Position numbers and translations under genes: made by a program
The notes under the pieces: model-generated
Databases searched by the model: none
Told to the model about the DNA's origin: nothing
What the model saw: the letters and a program-made list of their open reading frames with translations, nothing else
Origin: a bacterium D16-51
Lineage (GTDB): Bacteria > Bacillota > Clostridia > Lachnospirales > Lachnospiraceae
Reading direction: 5' to 3'
DNA: 64,000 bases
Assembly: GCA_003612285.1 (NCBI GenBank)
Contig: RAYE01000015.1
Coordinates: 31,135-95,134 of the forward strand
In this document: one piece after another, positions 8,755 through 16,724 of the stretch
Layout: each line of letters begins with the position of its first letter
Position numbering within the stretch: the first letter of the stretch is position 1

Positions 8755-9234
8755 CTATTTTGTCACATAAACTTTTGTTTTATAGATGCCTTCCGAACCA
8801 TCCCTAAAAGTCACAGTTGTTTTAATAATAGCGCTTCCTTTTTTCTTACCCTTAACTTTCCCATTGCTGTTTACAGATGCCACAGAACTCTTAGTAGAAC
8901 GGAACGTGATATCATCAATACACTCGTCCACAAGTTCATCCCATTCCTCGTCCGGTATCTCTCCATACTCCTTTTCACAGGCAGAGCTTTGATACAAATT
9001 AACCGTAAAAGATTTGCCAACCTTTATTGTTTTCTTTGCCGGATTTACTACAACATATCCCTTAGTAAGCTCTATGCTGTCTGCTTCTTCCGCATCGTCA
9101 TCATCCCATGCATCTGTATCATCGTTCTCCTCTGCTGATGCCACTATAGGAGCTTTCGATAACATGTACCCTGCCGGAACAGAAGCCGCCCCAACAATTG
9201 CTGCTAAACCTAACACTAATAATTTTTTTCTCAT
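8755..9234 (-). CDS. Small secreted Big_2-type protein
   Basis: A 159-aa exported protein: N-terminal signal peptide (KKLLVLGLAAIVGAASVPAG), a very acidic stretch (DDTDAWDDDDAEEAD), then a single Ig-like domain ending SSVASVNSNGKVKGKKKGSAII. This domain is nearly identical in layout to the last domain of the VWA protein downstream, so the two are duplicates of one module. ATG 9234 is chosen because AAAGGAG lies 10 nt upstream and the signal peptide then begins directly; the frame is open 19 codons further but that stretch runs through a hairpin. Function unknown; probably a cell-surface accessory. See the hairpin at 9260-9287 for possible regulation. Confidence 0.75.
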   Translation of the reverse strand: MRKKLLVLGLAAIVGAASVPAGYMLSKAPIVASAEENDDTDAWDDDDAEEADSIELTKGYVVVNPAKKTIKVGKSFTVNLYQSSACEKEYGEIPDEEWDELVDECIDDITFRSTKSSVASVNSNGKVKGKKKGSAIIKTTVTFRDGSEGIYKTKVYVTK

Positions 9235-9259
9235 AATGATAAATCTCCTTTCATAAAAA

Positions 9260-9287
9260 CGGATGAAAAAGTATACTTTTTCATCCG
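9260..9287 (-). promoter_or_regulatory. Perfect 28-bp palindrome with T-run in the 5' UTR
   Basis: CGGATGAAAAAGTA and its exact reverse complement form a 14-bp stem without spacer bases. On the minus strand TTTTTATG follows. It lies between a predicted promoter (9306-9334) and the ribosome-binding site of the Big_2 gene, so it has the form of an attenuator, or of a terminator for the upstream resolvase. Confidence 0.55.
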
Positions 9288-9305
9288 CCAAATTTCTTCT
9301 GGTGA

Positions 9306-9334
9306 TTTATATATATTATGTAACCTGTAAACAA
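9306..9334 (-). promoter_or_regulatory. Predicted promoter for the small Big_2 gene
   Basis: On the minus strand TTGTTT and TATAAA are separated by 17 bases. The resulting leader would contain the 9260-9287 palindrome. Confidence 0.45.
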
Positions 9335-9427
9335 AAAAAATAATTTTTTTATTGACTTTTTGTATAATATGCTATATACTGAATCTAGTTTTGAATTCTG
9401 AAATAGAAATCAGAAAAGTATACCTTT

Positions 9428-10045
9428 TTAGTTAGGGCATTCTTCCTTTTCACATTTTACAGCTTTACTGTAAAATGTTTTTTCTTTCATACCGCATTTT
9501 TGTGCTGCTTCTTTCATTGAAATTTTTCCCATTCTCCAATCCTTGCGTAATTGATGGAAATTATCTGGCAAAGGAATAGGCGGCCTTCCAAACCTGACGC
9601 CCTTTAGCTTCGCTGCGGCAATCCCTTCCGCCTGTCTCTGCTTGATAGTAACACGTTCATTTTCTGCCACATACCCCAGCAAAGAAAGCACAAGATCGCT
9701 AATAAAAGTCCCCAAAAGATTTTTCTGCCGCCTGGTATCAAGAACAGGCATATCCAGCACTACAATGTCAGCGCCCTTTTCTTTCGTGATAATACGCCAC
9801 TGTTCATTTAAATCAAGATAATTCCTTCCCAGTCGGTCAATCGATTTAATATACAACACAGAATCGCTATCCAGCTTTTTTAGCATTTTCTTATACTGTG
9901 GCCGTTCAAAATCCTTCCCTGATAACTTGTCCATGTAAATCTGCCGCTCTGGAATCCCGCTTTCAAGTAATGCAATCTTCTGCCTGTCCTCATTCTGGTC
10001 TTTCCCAGATACCCTCATGTAGCCATAAACCTTTTGACCTTCCAT
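9428..10045 (-). CDS. Small serine recombinase (resolvase/invertase family)
   Basis: A 205-aa site-specific recombinase. The N-terminal resolvase domain shows YGYMRVSGKDQ with the predicted nucleophile Ser13, then IKSIDRLGRN and the long E-helix (LLGYVAENERVTIKQRQAEGI). The C-terminus has a RFGRPP linker and a short helix-turn-helix (ISMKEAAQKCGMKEKTFYSKA). It is the size of Tn3/gamma-delta resolvases rather than large serine integrases. ATG 10045 is preferred because AGGAGG lies 6 nt upstream; the ATG at 10051 overlaps the ribosome-binding site. No transposase, invertible promoter or res site was recognised nearby, so it is either solitary or a remnant of a mobile element. Confidence 0.85.
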   Translation of the reverse strand: MEGQKVYGYMRVSGKDQNEDRQKIALLESGIPERQIYMDKLSGKDFERPQYKKMLKKLDSDSVLYIKSIDRLGRNYLDLNEQWRIITKEKGADIVVLDMPVLDTRRQKNLLGTFISDLVLSLLGYVAENERVTIKQRQAEGIAAAKLKGVRFGRPPIPLPDNFHQLRKDWRMGKISMKEAAQKCGMKEKTFYSKAVKCEKEECPN

Positions 10046-10347
10046 AGTCATCCTCCTTTGATAATATATATTTTTTAATGTTACGGTTTCCAGCCGATTT
10101 CAGCTCTTTTCCGAAAATTGACCGGAAGGAACTGATAATAATTTAATTTATTAACAGTTCCCAAACAATAACATTTCAATACTTATATTAACACAATTTT
10201 CATCTTTTTATTTGCCCAATATAATACGCAGTGTGCAAAAATATTATTTTTACATACTGCGTATAAATTCTTCCGGTTAAAAATCATTTTACATTCTATG
10301 GCAGATACCATCCAGCATTATGATTTGCGGTTAGCAGCAGCCTCCAT
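10046..10347. other. Intergenic region with a palindromic repeat
   Basis: About 300 bp between the GTPase-NYN gene and the resolvase. Apart from the palindrome at 10128-10161 the sequence is AT-rich and shows no ORF. No obvious terminator for the GTPase gene was seen. Confidence 0.5.
10128..10161. repeat. GGAACTG…CAGTTCC palindrome
   Basis: GGAACTGATAATAA and TTATTAACAGTTCC form a near-perfect hairpin. It is a short member of the dispersed repeat family also found at 1113, 4408, 17711 and 54177. Confidence 0.6.
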
Positions 10348-12954
10348 CTATATCATATCCTGTATTAACCCTTCAACTCTCCTGACTTCCTCATAAAATT
10401 CCCGTGCTGAAATAAGCTGGCATCCCTGGCCACGGATGATCAGCTGCTCCAGGCCATCAGAAGTTGCCACAGTCACCTGATAATCATGGCCAATCTGATG
10501 CGCCAGTTTTTCAATATACTGGTCTGCAGTCTCTGCTTCCTTTGTATAAACCACATGGATATTATGGTAATCTGTCATCTTTCCAATACTGCCTTTCACC
10601 CTGTAAGCATCAAACACAAGTATCAAAGTACATTTTACATATCCCTGGTAATTACATAAAATATCCATCAGCTTACTCCGTGCTGCGTCAATATTTACTT
10701 TAGCAAGTTCATTTAACTCTTCCCATGCAAATACAATATTATAACCATCCACCAAAAGATAACGTTCCTTTGACTTTTTTGCTGCCGTCTTTCCTTTCCC
10801 CGCATCCACGACCCTCTTCTGTGTCTTTTTATAAGGATTCCTGACGCCATTTTTCCGGTTTGCACCATTTGCCCTGTCAAGGATTTTTGTAACTTCATCC
10901 TCCCCCATAAAATATTCTTCCTTTGCCGGCGGAACCTGAACCTGCCATTCCTCTACCCCTTCTCCTGGCTCTTCCTGCCTCTCTGCCGATAAAGGTAAAT
11001 GCATATAATTCTCGACCTCATACCATGGTACAACAAATCCAGCGCCATGGCTGCAAAATACAGAGCCTGTTGGGTTTTCAACATCAGATTCCGGGTCATA
11101 ACTGCTAAGTTCCAACACTTCTTCTGTATTATGGCATGGAAAATACCCTTTTAATATACAATTCAGGCGTCCAAGCCCTTTTGTATAAGAAAATACCTCC
11201 TGCTGGTAGTTACGCATCGCAGCAGCCGGCGCCGTCCCTCTTAACACCGTAAGCTGCCCTGCCTGCTCTGGAGCCTCAAAGCTCCCCTGAAACCTTTCAA
11301 TATCAGACATTGCCCTCCCCACCATATCATTTGGAACCTCCAGGCAATATTCATAATACGGTTCCAAAAGAACGGATTCTGCTTTCATCAGCCCCTGGCG
11401 CACAGCACGATAAGTTGCCTGCCTAAAATCCCCGCCCTCCGTATGTTTTAGATGCGCTTTTCCTGCCACAAGCGTGATACGGACGTCTGTTAATGCTGCC
11501 CCCATCAGTACGCCCGGATGTTCCCGTTCCTCCAGATGGGTACAGACCAGCCGCTGCCAGTTCCTGTCAAGCTTGTCCTCACTGCAGGCAAAAAAAACCT
11601 GTACACCGCTTCCTGCCTCTCCCGGCTCTAAAAGCAAATGTACCTCAGCGTAATGCCTTAACGGCTCAAAATGCCCAACTCCCTCCACGCAGTTCTGGAT
11701 TGTTTCTTTATATACAATTTTCCCTTCGCCAAAATGGACATCTACATGGAAGCGTTCCCAGATTAAACGCCTCAAAATCTCTATCTGCACCTCGCCCATA
11801 AGCTGTGCCTGTATTTCCTGCAGCGTTTCATTCCAGGATATTTTAAGTTCTGGCTCTTCCTCTTCCAATATCCTAAGCTTTGGAAGAAAACTGTTAGCGC
11901 TGCAGCCCTGTGGAAGTTCTAAAGCATATGTTAAAACTGGTTCTAATACAGGAAGCGCAGAAGCTTTTTCAGCCCCCAGCCCCTGGCCTGCATATGTTTT
12001 TGACAGCCCTGTCACCGCACAGACCTCCCCAGGCTGCACCTGATCCACTGTTTCAAAATGTTCCCCTGAATAAATACGGATTTGGTTTACCTTTTCCTCC
12101 CATACCTCTTCCCCACCATGCGCAGACTGTTTATTTGTAACTGGCTGCTTTACGAAAAGGCTGCCCCCTGTCACCTTTAAAAAGGTTAACCGGCTGTTTT
12201 TCTCATCCCTTGCGATTTTAAAAACCTTTGCGCCAAATTCCCCAGGATATTTCGGAGCTCTGGTATATTTTGCAAATCCTGCCATAAACTCTTTTACCCC
12301 TGTCAATTTAAGAGCCGAGCCAAAATAACATGGGAAAAGTTTTCTTTCCTGAATCAGGCGGCAAATCTGCTCTTCTTCTATAACGCCATTCTCCAGATAG
12401 GCATCCAAAAGCAATTCATCACATATGGCAATCTCTTCATAAAAGGACTCTTCCCCTTCCCGGAACAAGACACAATACTCACTTAACTGCTCTTTCACTT
12501 CACAAAGCAAAGGTTCCTCCTCCACTCCCTGCTGGTCCATCTTATTGATAAATAAAAAAACCGGTATCTGATAACGATCCAAAAGCCTCCATAGAGTAGC
12601 CGTATGCCCCTGTACGCCGTCCGCCCCACTAATCACCAGCACTGCATAATCCAGAACCTGCAAAGTCCGTTCCATCTCTGCCGAAAAATCAACATGGCCG
12701 GGCGTATCAAGCAAAGTAACTGTCTTGTCCTCCAAAGTAAAAACAGCCTGCTTTGAAAATATCGTTATACCCCTCTCACGTTCCATCTCATTTGTATCTA
12801 AAAACGCATCCTGGTTATCTACCCTGCCCTGCCTCCGAATTACCCCTGCGGTATATAAAATTCCCTCCGACAGCGTTGTCTTGCCAGCATCTACATGGGC
12901 AAGCAAGGCGGTACATATATTATTTGACGGTTTATTTTCAGATGTGTCTGTCAT
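10348..12954 (-). CDS. TetM/EF-G-like ribosomal GTPase fused to a C-terminal NYN (Rae1/YacP-like) domain
   Basis: An 868-aa two-part protein. Residues 1 to about 660 form a ribosomal-protection-type translational GTPase: P-loop AHVDAGKTT (19-27), switch RGITIFS (61-67), DTPGH (83-87), NKMD (137-140), followed by EF-G-like domains II-V. After a low-complexity basic linker (about 665-728), residues 731-868 match a NYN/PIN-like domain: LLVDGYN (Asp736), VFDAYR (Asp782), EAETAD (808-811) and ATSDG (Asp833) provide the acidic metal-binding set. In Bacillus subtilis the stand-alone YacP (Rae1) is a ribosome-associated A-site endonuclease, so a GTPase that enters the A site carrying an A-site nuclease is plausible. 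Ribosome-binding site AAGGGG lies 8 nt upstream, inside a hairpin. Tetracycline resistance is not established. Confidence 0.85.
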   Translation of the reverse strand: MTDTSENKPSNNICTALLAHVDAGKTTLSEGILYTAGVIRRQGRVDNQDAFLDTNEMERERGITIFSKQAVFTLEDKTVTLLDTPGHVDFSAEMERTLQVLDYAVLVISGADGVQGHTATLWRLLDRYQIPVFLFINKMDQQGVEEEPLLCEVKEQLSEYCVLFREGEESFYEEIAICDELLLDAYLENGVIEEEQICRLIQERKLFPCYFGSALKLTGVKEFMAGFAKYTRAPKYPGEFGAKVFKIARDEKNSRLTFLKVTGGSLFVKQPVTNKQSAHGGEEVWEEKVNQIRIYSGEHFETVDQVQPGEVCAVTGLSKTYAGQGLGAEKASALPVLEPVLTYALELPQGCSANSFLPKLRILEEEEPELKISWNETLQEIQAQLMGEVQIEILRRLIWERFHVDVHFGEGKIVYKETIQNCVEGVGHFEPLRHYAEVHLLLEPGEAGSGVQVFFACSEDKLDRNWQRLVCTHLEEREHPGVLMGAALTDVRITLVAGKAHLKHTEGGDFRQATYRAVRQGLMKAESVLLEPYYEYCLEVPNDMVGRAMSDIERFQGSFEAPEQAGQLTVLRGTAPAAAMRNYQQEVFSYTKGLGRLNCILKGYFPCHNTEEVLELSSYDPESDVENPTGSVFCSHGAGFVVPWYEVENYMHLPLSAERQEEPGEGVEEWQVQVPPAKEEYFMGEDEVTKILDRANGANRKNGVRNPYKKTQKRVVDAGKGKTAAKKSKERYLLVDGYNIVFAWEELNELAKVNIDAARSKLMDILCNYQGYVKCTLILVFDAYRVKGSIGKMTDYHNIHVVYTKEAETADQYIEKLAHQIGHDYQVTVATSDGLEQLIIRGQGCQLISAREFYEEVRRVEGLIQDMI

Positions 12955-12958
12955 CGAA

Positions 12959-13009
12959 AATGCCCCTTTCTGTGCTATAATGTTTTATTATAGCACAGAA
13001 AGGGGCATT
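12959..13009 (-). promoter_or_regulatory. 23-bp perfect stem-loop containing a -10 box and the GTPase ribosome-binding site
   Basis: Bases 12959-12981 and 12987-13009 are exact reverse complements around a 5-base loop. On the minus strand TATAAT lies in the 5' half and AGAAAGGGG, the ribosome-binding site of the GTPase-NYN gene, in the 3' half. The stem is followed by ATTTTCG. It may terminate the upstream GH127 transcript, and would mask the ribosome-binding site in any read-through RNA. Confidence 0.65.
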
Positions 13010-13044
13010 AGTCGACAAATCTTGTTTTCTGCAAATGCCTTCAA

Positions 13045-15072
13045 CTATCTGCGGACCCATACCTGCATTTCATTTTCACCACGGTTTGCCCACACATAAT
13101 AAGGCACAAAATGAAGCGCCACCTTCTCCTGCTGAGTTTCCCCCACAACGTGGTACAGCCATTTATCCTCTGTATGCACCGGCTTCTGGCGAAATCCCTC
13201 TAATGTAATTGCCTTTATAACATTTTTTCCAATCTCCTGCTCTGTAACCTTTGCTTTTGAATCCACATCCAAGCTAAGAAGATGTAAATCCTTTCCATTA
13301 TCTGCCTCTTCCAGGCAATAGACAAAAGGCCCGCGCATCACAGCGGCTTTCCCTGCATCTTCCCGCACACGGCTGTCTGCCTCCAAAATCCGTACTTCCA
13401 TAGGAAAATCAAGTTCTGCAGACTCCTCTTTTGTCCATTTTTTCCTGATATAAAGATACCCATTTTCCAGCCAGGTATCAGCATTTTCGATACCTTTTGC
13501 CTGATATTCCCTGCACCAGCCAGGAATACGCACTGCAACTGTAAACGGCTCTGGCGTTCCCTTTACCTGCACACGGATTTTACCATCCCACGGATAACCA
13601 GTAGTAACAGAAACCTCAACAGTTTCCCCATGCAGTTCTTTATATACCCTGCTGCCCATATACAAATGAATATACAAAATATCTTCCTTTTCCGTATAAG
13701 CGTAAGAACCGATAGAACTAACCAGCCGTGCCAAATTAGGCGGACAGCAGGCACAGCCAAACCATTTTTGCCGGACAGGCTTCACATGGGATTTACGTTC
13801 ATCCAAAGAACATGCCTCTGGTACAACCTCCAGGGGGTTCACATAAAAAAAGCTCCTGCCATCCAGCGCCATGCCGCTTAAAACAGTATTATATAAAGCA
13901 AGTTCCATCACATCCGCATAATTAGAATCTGGTTTTATCTGCAGCATCCTCCTTGCCCAGAAAATAAGGCCTATTGACGCACAAGTTTCTGCATATGCCG
14001 TGTCATTTGGAAGGTCATAGGAATAAGAAAAAGCCTCTCCAATGTGGGTCGCACCAACACCGCCTGTAATATACATTTTCTTGGAGACCATATTATCCCA
14101 CAATCTTTCGCAGGCATTGTAAAGCCCCTCATTCCCATAATGTCTTGCAAGATCCGCCATTCCGGAATACAGATACATCGCACGCACTACATGCCCCGTC
14201 ACTTCATTCTGTTCACGCACCGGCAAATGCGCCTGATAATAAAAATAGCGCAAATCCTCTTCATGCCCTTTCTCTATTTTCCAAGAATTCCTTTCCTGAT
14301 CAAAATAATACGGCTTCTTTCCCCGCTCATTCACAAAAAAATAACTCAGTTCCAGGTATTTTTTCTCTCCTGTCACCTCATACAGACGTACCAAAGCCAT
14401 TTCTGCAATCTCATGCCCTGGATACCCTTTACATTTTCCTTCCCCATCCCCAAAAAAGTCAGAAATATAGTCTGCAAACTTCTTTGCCGCATTTAAAAGT
14501 TTATCCTTTCCAGTCGCCTGGTAATATGCTATGGCTCCCTCCGCCAAATGCCCAAAGCAATACAGCTCGTGATGGTCCCGGAGATTAGAAAATGCCATAT
14601 TTTTTCCATTGATAATATAATATGTATCCAGATAACCATCTTCCTGCTGTGCTGCACATACAATGTCAATCGCATCATCTGCCTGCCGTTCCAGCTCTTT
14701 ATCTGGATGATACACTAAAGAATATCCTACTGCTTCAATCCACTTATAAAAATCACTGTCCTGGAAAACAAAACCATAAAACTTGTCTTCCAAATGCCCC
14801 GAATCCTCCGGCAGCGCCTGAAATCCCCGGAACGTATACTCTGGCTCTTCAAAAGCCTTCCCCTGTTCCTTCCTTTTTTCATTCTGCTTTCCGGCCACTT
14901 TAAAATTATGCATGCAGAAACTTGGCTCTGCACCTTCCACCCTGTCATTTAATGCCTCCCATTGGTAGGGAATTATCTCTTTCCGCACCAACTCCATTTT
15001 CCTTTTCCAAAAATCATCTGTGACTTGGATTTTATCCAATGAAACAGGTACAGTATATTTGTTTTTCTCCAT
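13045..15072 (-). CDS. GH127 (DUF1680) beta-L-arabinofuranosidase-type enzyme
   Basis: A 675-aa intracellular glycoside hydrolase; the family removes beta-linked L-arabinofuranose from plant glycans and hydroxyproline-arabinosides. The sequence shows the family start (TVPVSLDKIQVTDDFWKRK), the (alpha/alpha) barrel repeats, the ETC segment (AYAETCASIG) and the paired cysteines (GCACCPPNLAR). In characterised HypBA1 the equivalent Glu and three Cys bind zinc, and one Cys is the nucleophile, so the active site looks complete. No signal peptide. The ATG at 15072 has AAGGAGAAGG upstream; earlier in-frame codons lack a site. It stands alone, not next to an arabinose pathway. Specificity beyond the family is inferred. 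Confidence 0.85.
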   Translation of the reverse strand: MEKNKYTVPVSLDKIQVTDDFWKRKMELVRKEIIPYQWEALNDRVEGAEPSFCMHNFKVAGKQNEKRKEQGKAFEEPEYTFRGFQALPEDSGHLEDKFYGFVFQDSDFYKWIEAVGYSLVYHPDKELERQADDAIDIVCAAQQEDGYLDTYYIINGKNMAFSNLRDHHELYCFGHLAEGAIAYYQATGKDKLLNAAKKFADYISDFFGDGEGKCKGYPGHEIAEMALVRLYEVTGEKKYLELSYFFVNERGKKPYYFDQERNSWKIEKGHEEDLRYFYYQAHLPVREQNEVTGHVVRAMYLYSGMADLARHYGNEGLYNACERLWDNMVSKKMYITGGVGATHIGEAFSYSYDLPNDTAYAETCASIGLIFWARRMLQIKPDSNYADVMELALYNTVLSGMALDGRSFFYVNPLEVVPEACSLDERKSHVKPVRQKWFGCACCPPNLARLVSSIGSYAYTEKEDILYIHLYMGSRVYKELHGETVEVSVTTGYPWDGKIRVQVKGTPEPFTVAVRIPGWCREYQAKGIENADTWLENGYLYIRKKWTKEESAELDFPMEVRILEADSRVREDAGKAAVMRGPFVYCLEEADNGKDLHLLSLDVDSKAKVTEQEIGKNVIKAITLEGFRQKPVHTEDKWLYHVVGETQQEKVALHFVPYYVWANRGENEMQVWVRR

Positions 15073-15230
15073 TTTCCTTCTCCTTAGGAACCGCCGCAAA
15101 ACAGCATCACTTATAACGGCAAATAATCATTTTTTAGTATAGCATAATCAGATAGCAAAATCTATCCATTTTCTAACAGTTCCAGATTAAGTTATCTATT
15201 CGCGGCCATTCTAAACATCATGGACAAGCA

Positions 15231-15259
15231 TTGCTTTTTAACCAAAAATCTTCTATACT
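15231..15259 (+). promoter_or_regulatory. Sigma-A promoter for the TtcA-like gene
   Basis: TTGCTT and TATACT are spaced by 17 bases and end 27 bp before the ATG at 15287. Confidence 0.65.
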
Positions 15260-15286
15260 ATTTACAAAAACGGAGGAAAAACTGCT

Positions 15287-16171
15287 ATGAGCGATTCCAA
15301 CAGCAGTACAAGCAATAATACAGAAAACAGCGGAAGGCATTCTTTAGCGGAAATCGAAAAAAGCATCCGCAAGAAATTCCATAAAGAACTCTTTTCCAAA
15401 TTTGCCAAGGCTGTTAAAACATATGAGTTAATACAGGAAGGGGATAAAATCGCAGTCTGCATTTCAGGCGGGAAGGACTCCATGTTGATGGCAAAGCTTT
15501 TCCAGGAACTGCAGCGGCACAGGAAAGTACATTTTGATTTAGCATTCCTTGTAATGGATCCTGGTTATAACGAATTAAATCGAAAAGCGATTGAAGACAA
15601 TGCATCCCATCTTTCCATCCCGATTACAATATTTGAATCCAATATTTTCGATGCTGTATATAATATTGAAAAATCACCCTGTTACCTTTGTGCAAGAATG
15701 CGCCGGGGATACTTATATAATCACGCGAAACAGCTTGGATGCAATAAAATAGCATTGGGGCATCATTTTGATGACGTAATCGAAACCATTTTGATGGGAA
15801 TGCTCTATGGAGGGCAGGTCCAGACAATGATGCCAAAACTCCACAGCAGCAACTTTGAAGGCATGGAGCTAATCCGCCCCATGTACTTAATTCATGAAGA
15901 AGATATTAAACATTGGCGTGATTATAACAGACTGCACTTTATCCAATGCGCCTGCCGCTTTACGGAAGCCTGTGCCGCCGCTGGTACAGACAGCCAAATG
16001 TCCTCTAAACGCATGGAAATCCGTCAGCTCATTGCAGAATTAAAAAAGAAAAACCCGTTTATTGAAAATAATATCTTTAAAAGCGTGGAAAATGTCAGCC
16101 TGAACACTGTAATTGCATACAAAAAGGATGGAGTAAGACATCATTTCTTAGACGATTATGAAAAAGATTAA
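15287..16171 (+). CDS. TtcA-like tRNA 2-thiocytidine synthetase (PP-loop ATPase)
   Basis: A 294-aa cytoplasmic member of the TtcA/TtuA adenylating thiolase family, which inserts sulfur into tRNA. Seen: the PP-loop SGGKDS (60-65), the CYLC pair followed by ARMRRGYLY, LGHHFDDVIET and a third cysteine cluster (CACRFTEAC), matching the three-cysteine iron-sulfur layout of the family. Length is typical. GGAGG sits 10 nt before ATG 15287. The next gene begins 67 bp downstream on the same strand and may be co-transcribed. Assignment to position 32 thiolation is by family resemblance; other TtcA-like paralogs modify different tRNA positions or act in sulfur metabolism. Confidence 0.75.
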   Translation: MSDSNSSTSNNTENSGRHSLAEIEKSIRKKFHKELFSKFAKAVKTYELIQEGDKIAVCISGGKDSMLMAKLFQELQRHRKVHFDLAFLVMDPGYNELNRKAIEDNASHLSIPITIFESNIFDAVYNIEKSPCYLCARMRRGYLYNHAKQLGCNKIALGHHFDDVIETILMGMLYGGQVQTMMPKLHSSNFEGMELIRPMYLIHEEDIKHWRDYNRLHFIQCACRFTEACAAAGTDSQMSSKRMEIRQLIAELKKKNPFIENNIFKSVENVSLNTVIAYKKDGVRHHFLDDYEKD

Positions 16172-16238
16172 AAAAGGAAACATTATTTTCTATCCTGCAT
16201 AAAATAAACCAAATCAAAATAAATAACAGAGGAATTTT

Positions 16239-16724
16239 ATGCAAAGCAAAACAATATTCTCCCTTTCTACATTAACTGCCACCCCTGATGCTTACGCAGT
16301 CATACAGGGCGGCAGCTCCTTTCCTGACTTAACCGGAATTGTCAACTTTTACCAGACAAACTGGGGAATGGGGCTTGTCATAGAAGCGGAATTTGCAAAC
16401 CTGCCAAACACCACTGCAAACGCTCCCCGCTTTTTAGGCTTCCATCTCCATGAAAATGGGAATTGCAATGACAATTTTACGAATACCGGTATGCACTACA
16501 ATCCTACCGAGGCAGATCATCCCTATCACCTGGGGGATTTCCCATCTATCCTTAACAGCAATGGATATGCATACCTTGCCTTTTATGACGGTTATCTTTC
16601 CCTCCCGGCTATTTTGGGACGCTCCGTCATTGTGCACAGCCAAAGGGATGACTTCACCTCACAGCCATCCGGCAATTCCGGTGATAAAATTGCATGCGGC
16701 ATTGTCCAAAAAACAAATGCCTAA
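16239..16724 (+). CDS. Cu/Zn superoxide dismutase-like protein, no signal peptide
   Basis: A 161-aa protein with the SodC fold signature. The metal ligands look complete: FHLHE (two Cu His), GMHYNP (bridging His), HPYHLGD (Zn His, His and Asp) and VHSQRDD (Cu His), with the disulfide pair suggested by ENGNC and IACG. The position of the substrate-guiding Arg near the C-terminus (normally …GSRLACG) is Lys here (GDKIACG). Unlike classical SodC there is no signal peptide, so a cytoplasmic location is implied, unusual for a presumed strict anaerobe. The 3' end overlaps the convergent glucokinase gene by 4 bp. Enzymatic activity is inferred. Confidence 0.8.
   Translation: MQSKTIFSLSTLTATPDAYAVIQGGSSFPDLTGIVNFYQTNWGMGLVIEAEFANLPNTTANAPRFLGFHLHENGNCNDNFTNTGMHYNPTEADHPYHLGDFPSILNSNGYAYLAFYDGYLSLPAILGRSVIVHSQRDDFTSQPSGNSGDKIACGIVQKTNA

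Noticed and set aside
10348..12954. Calling this gene a tetracycline-resistance determinant
   Set aside because: It has the TetM-type fold, but the NYN extension and the lack of a resistance-element context make a resistance role unproven.
14044..14588. Plus-strand frames of about 150 codons inside the GH127 gene
   Set aside because: Antisense shadows without initiation signals.
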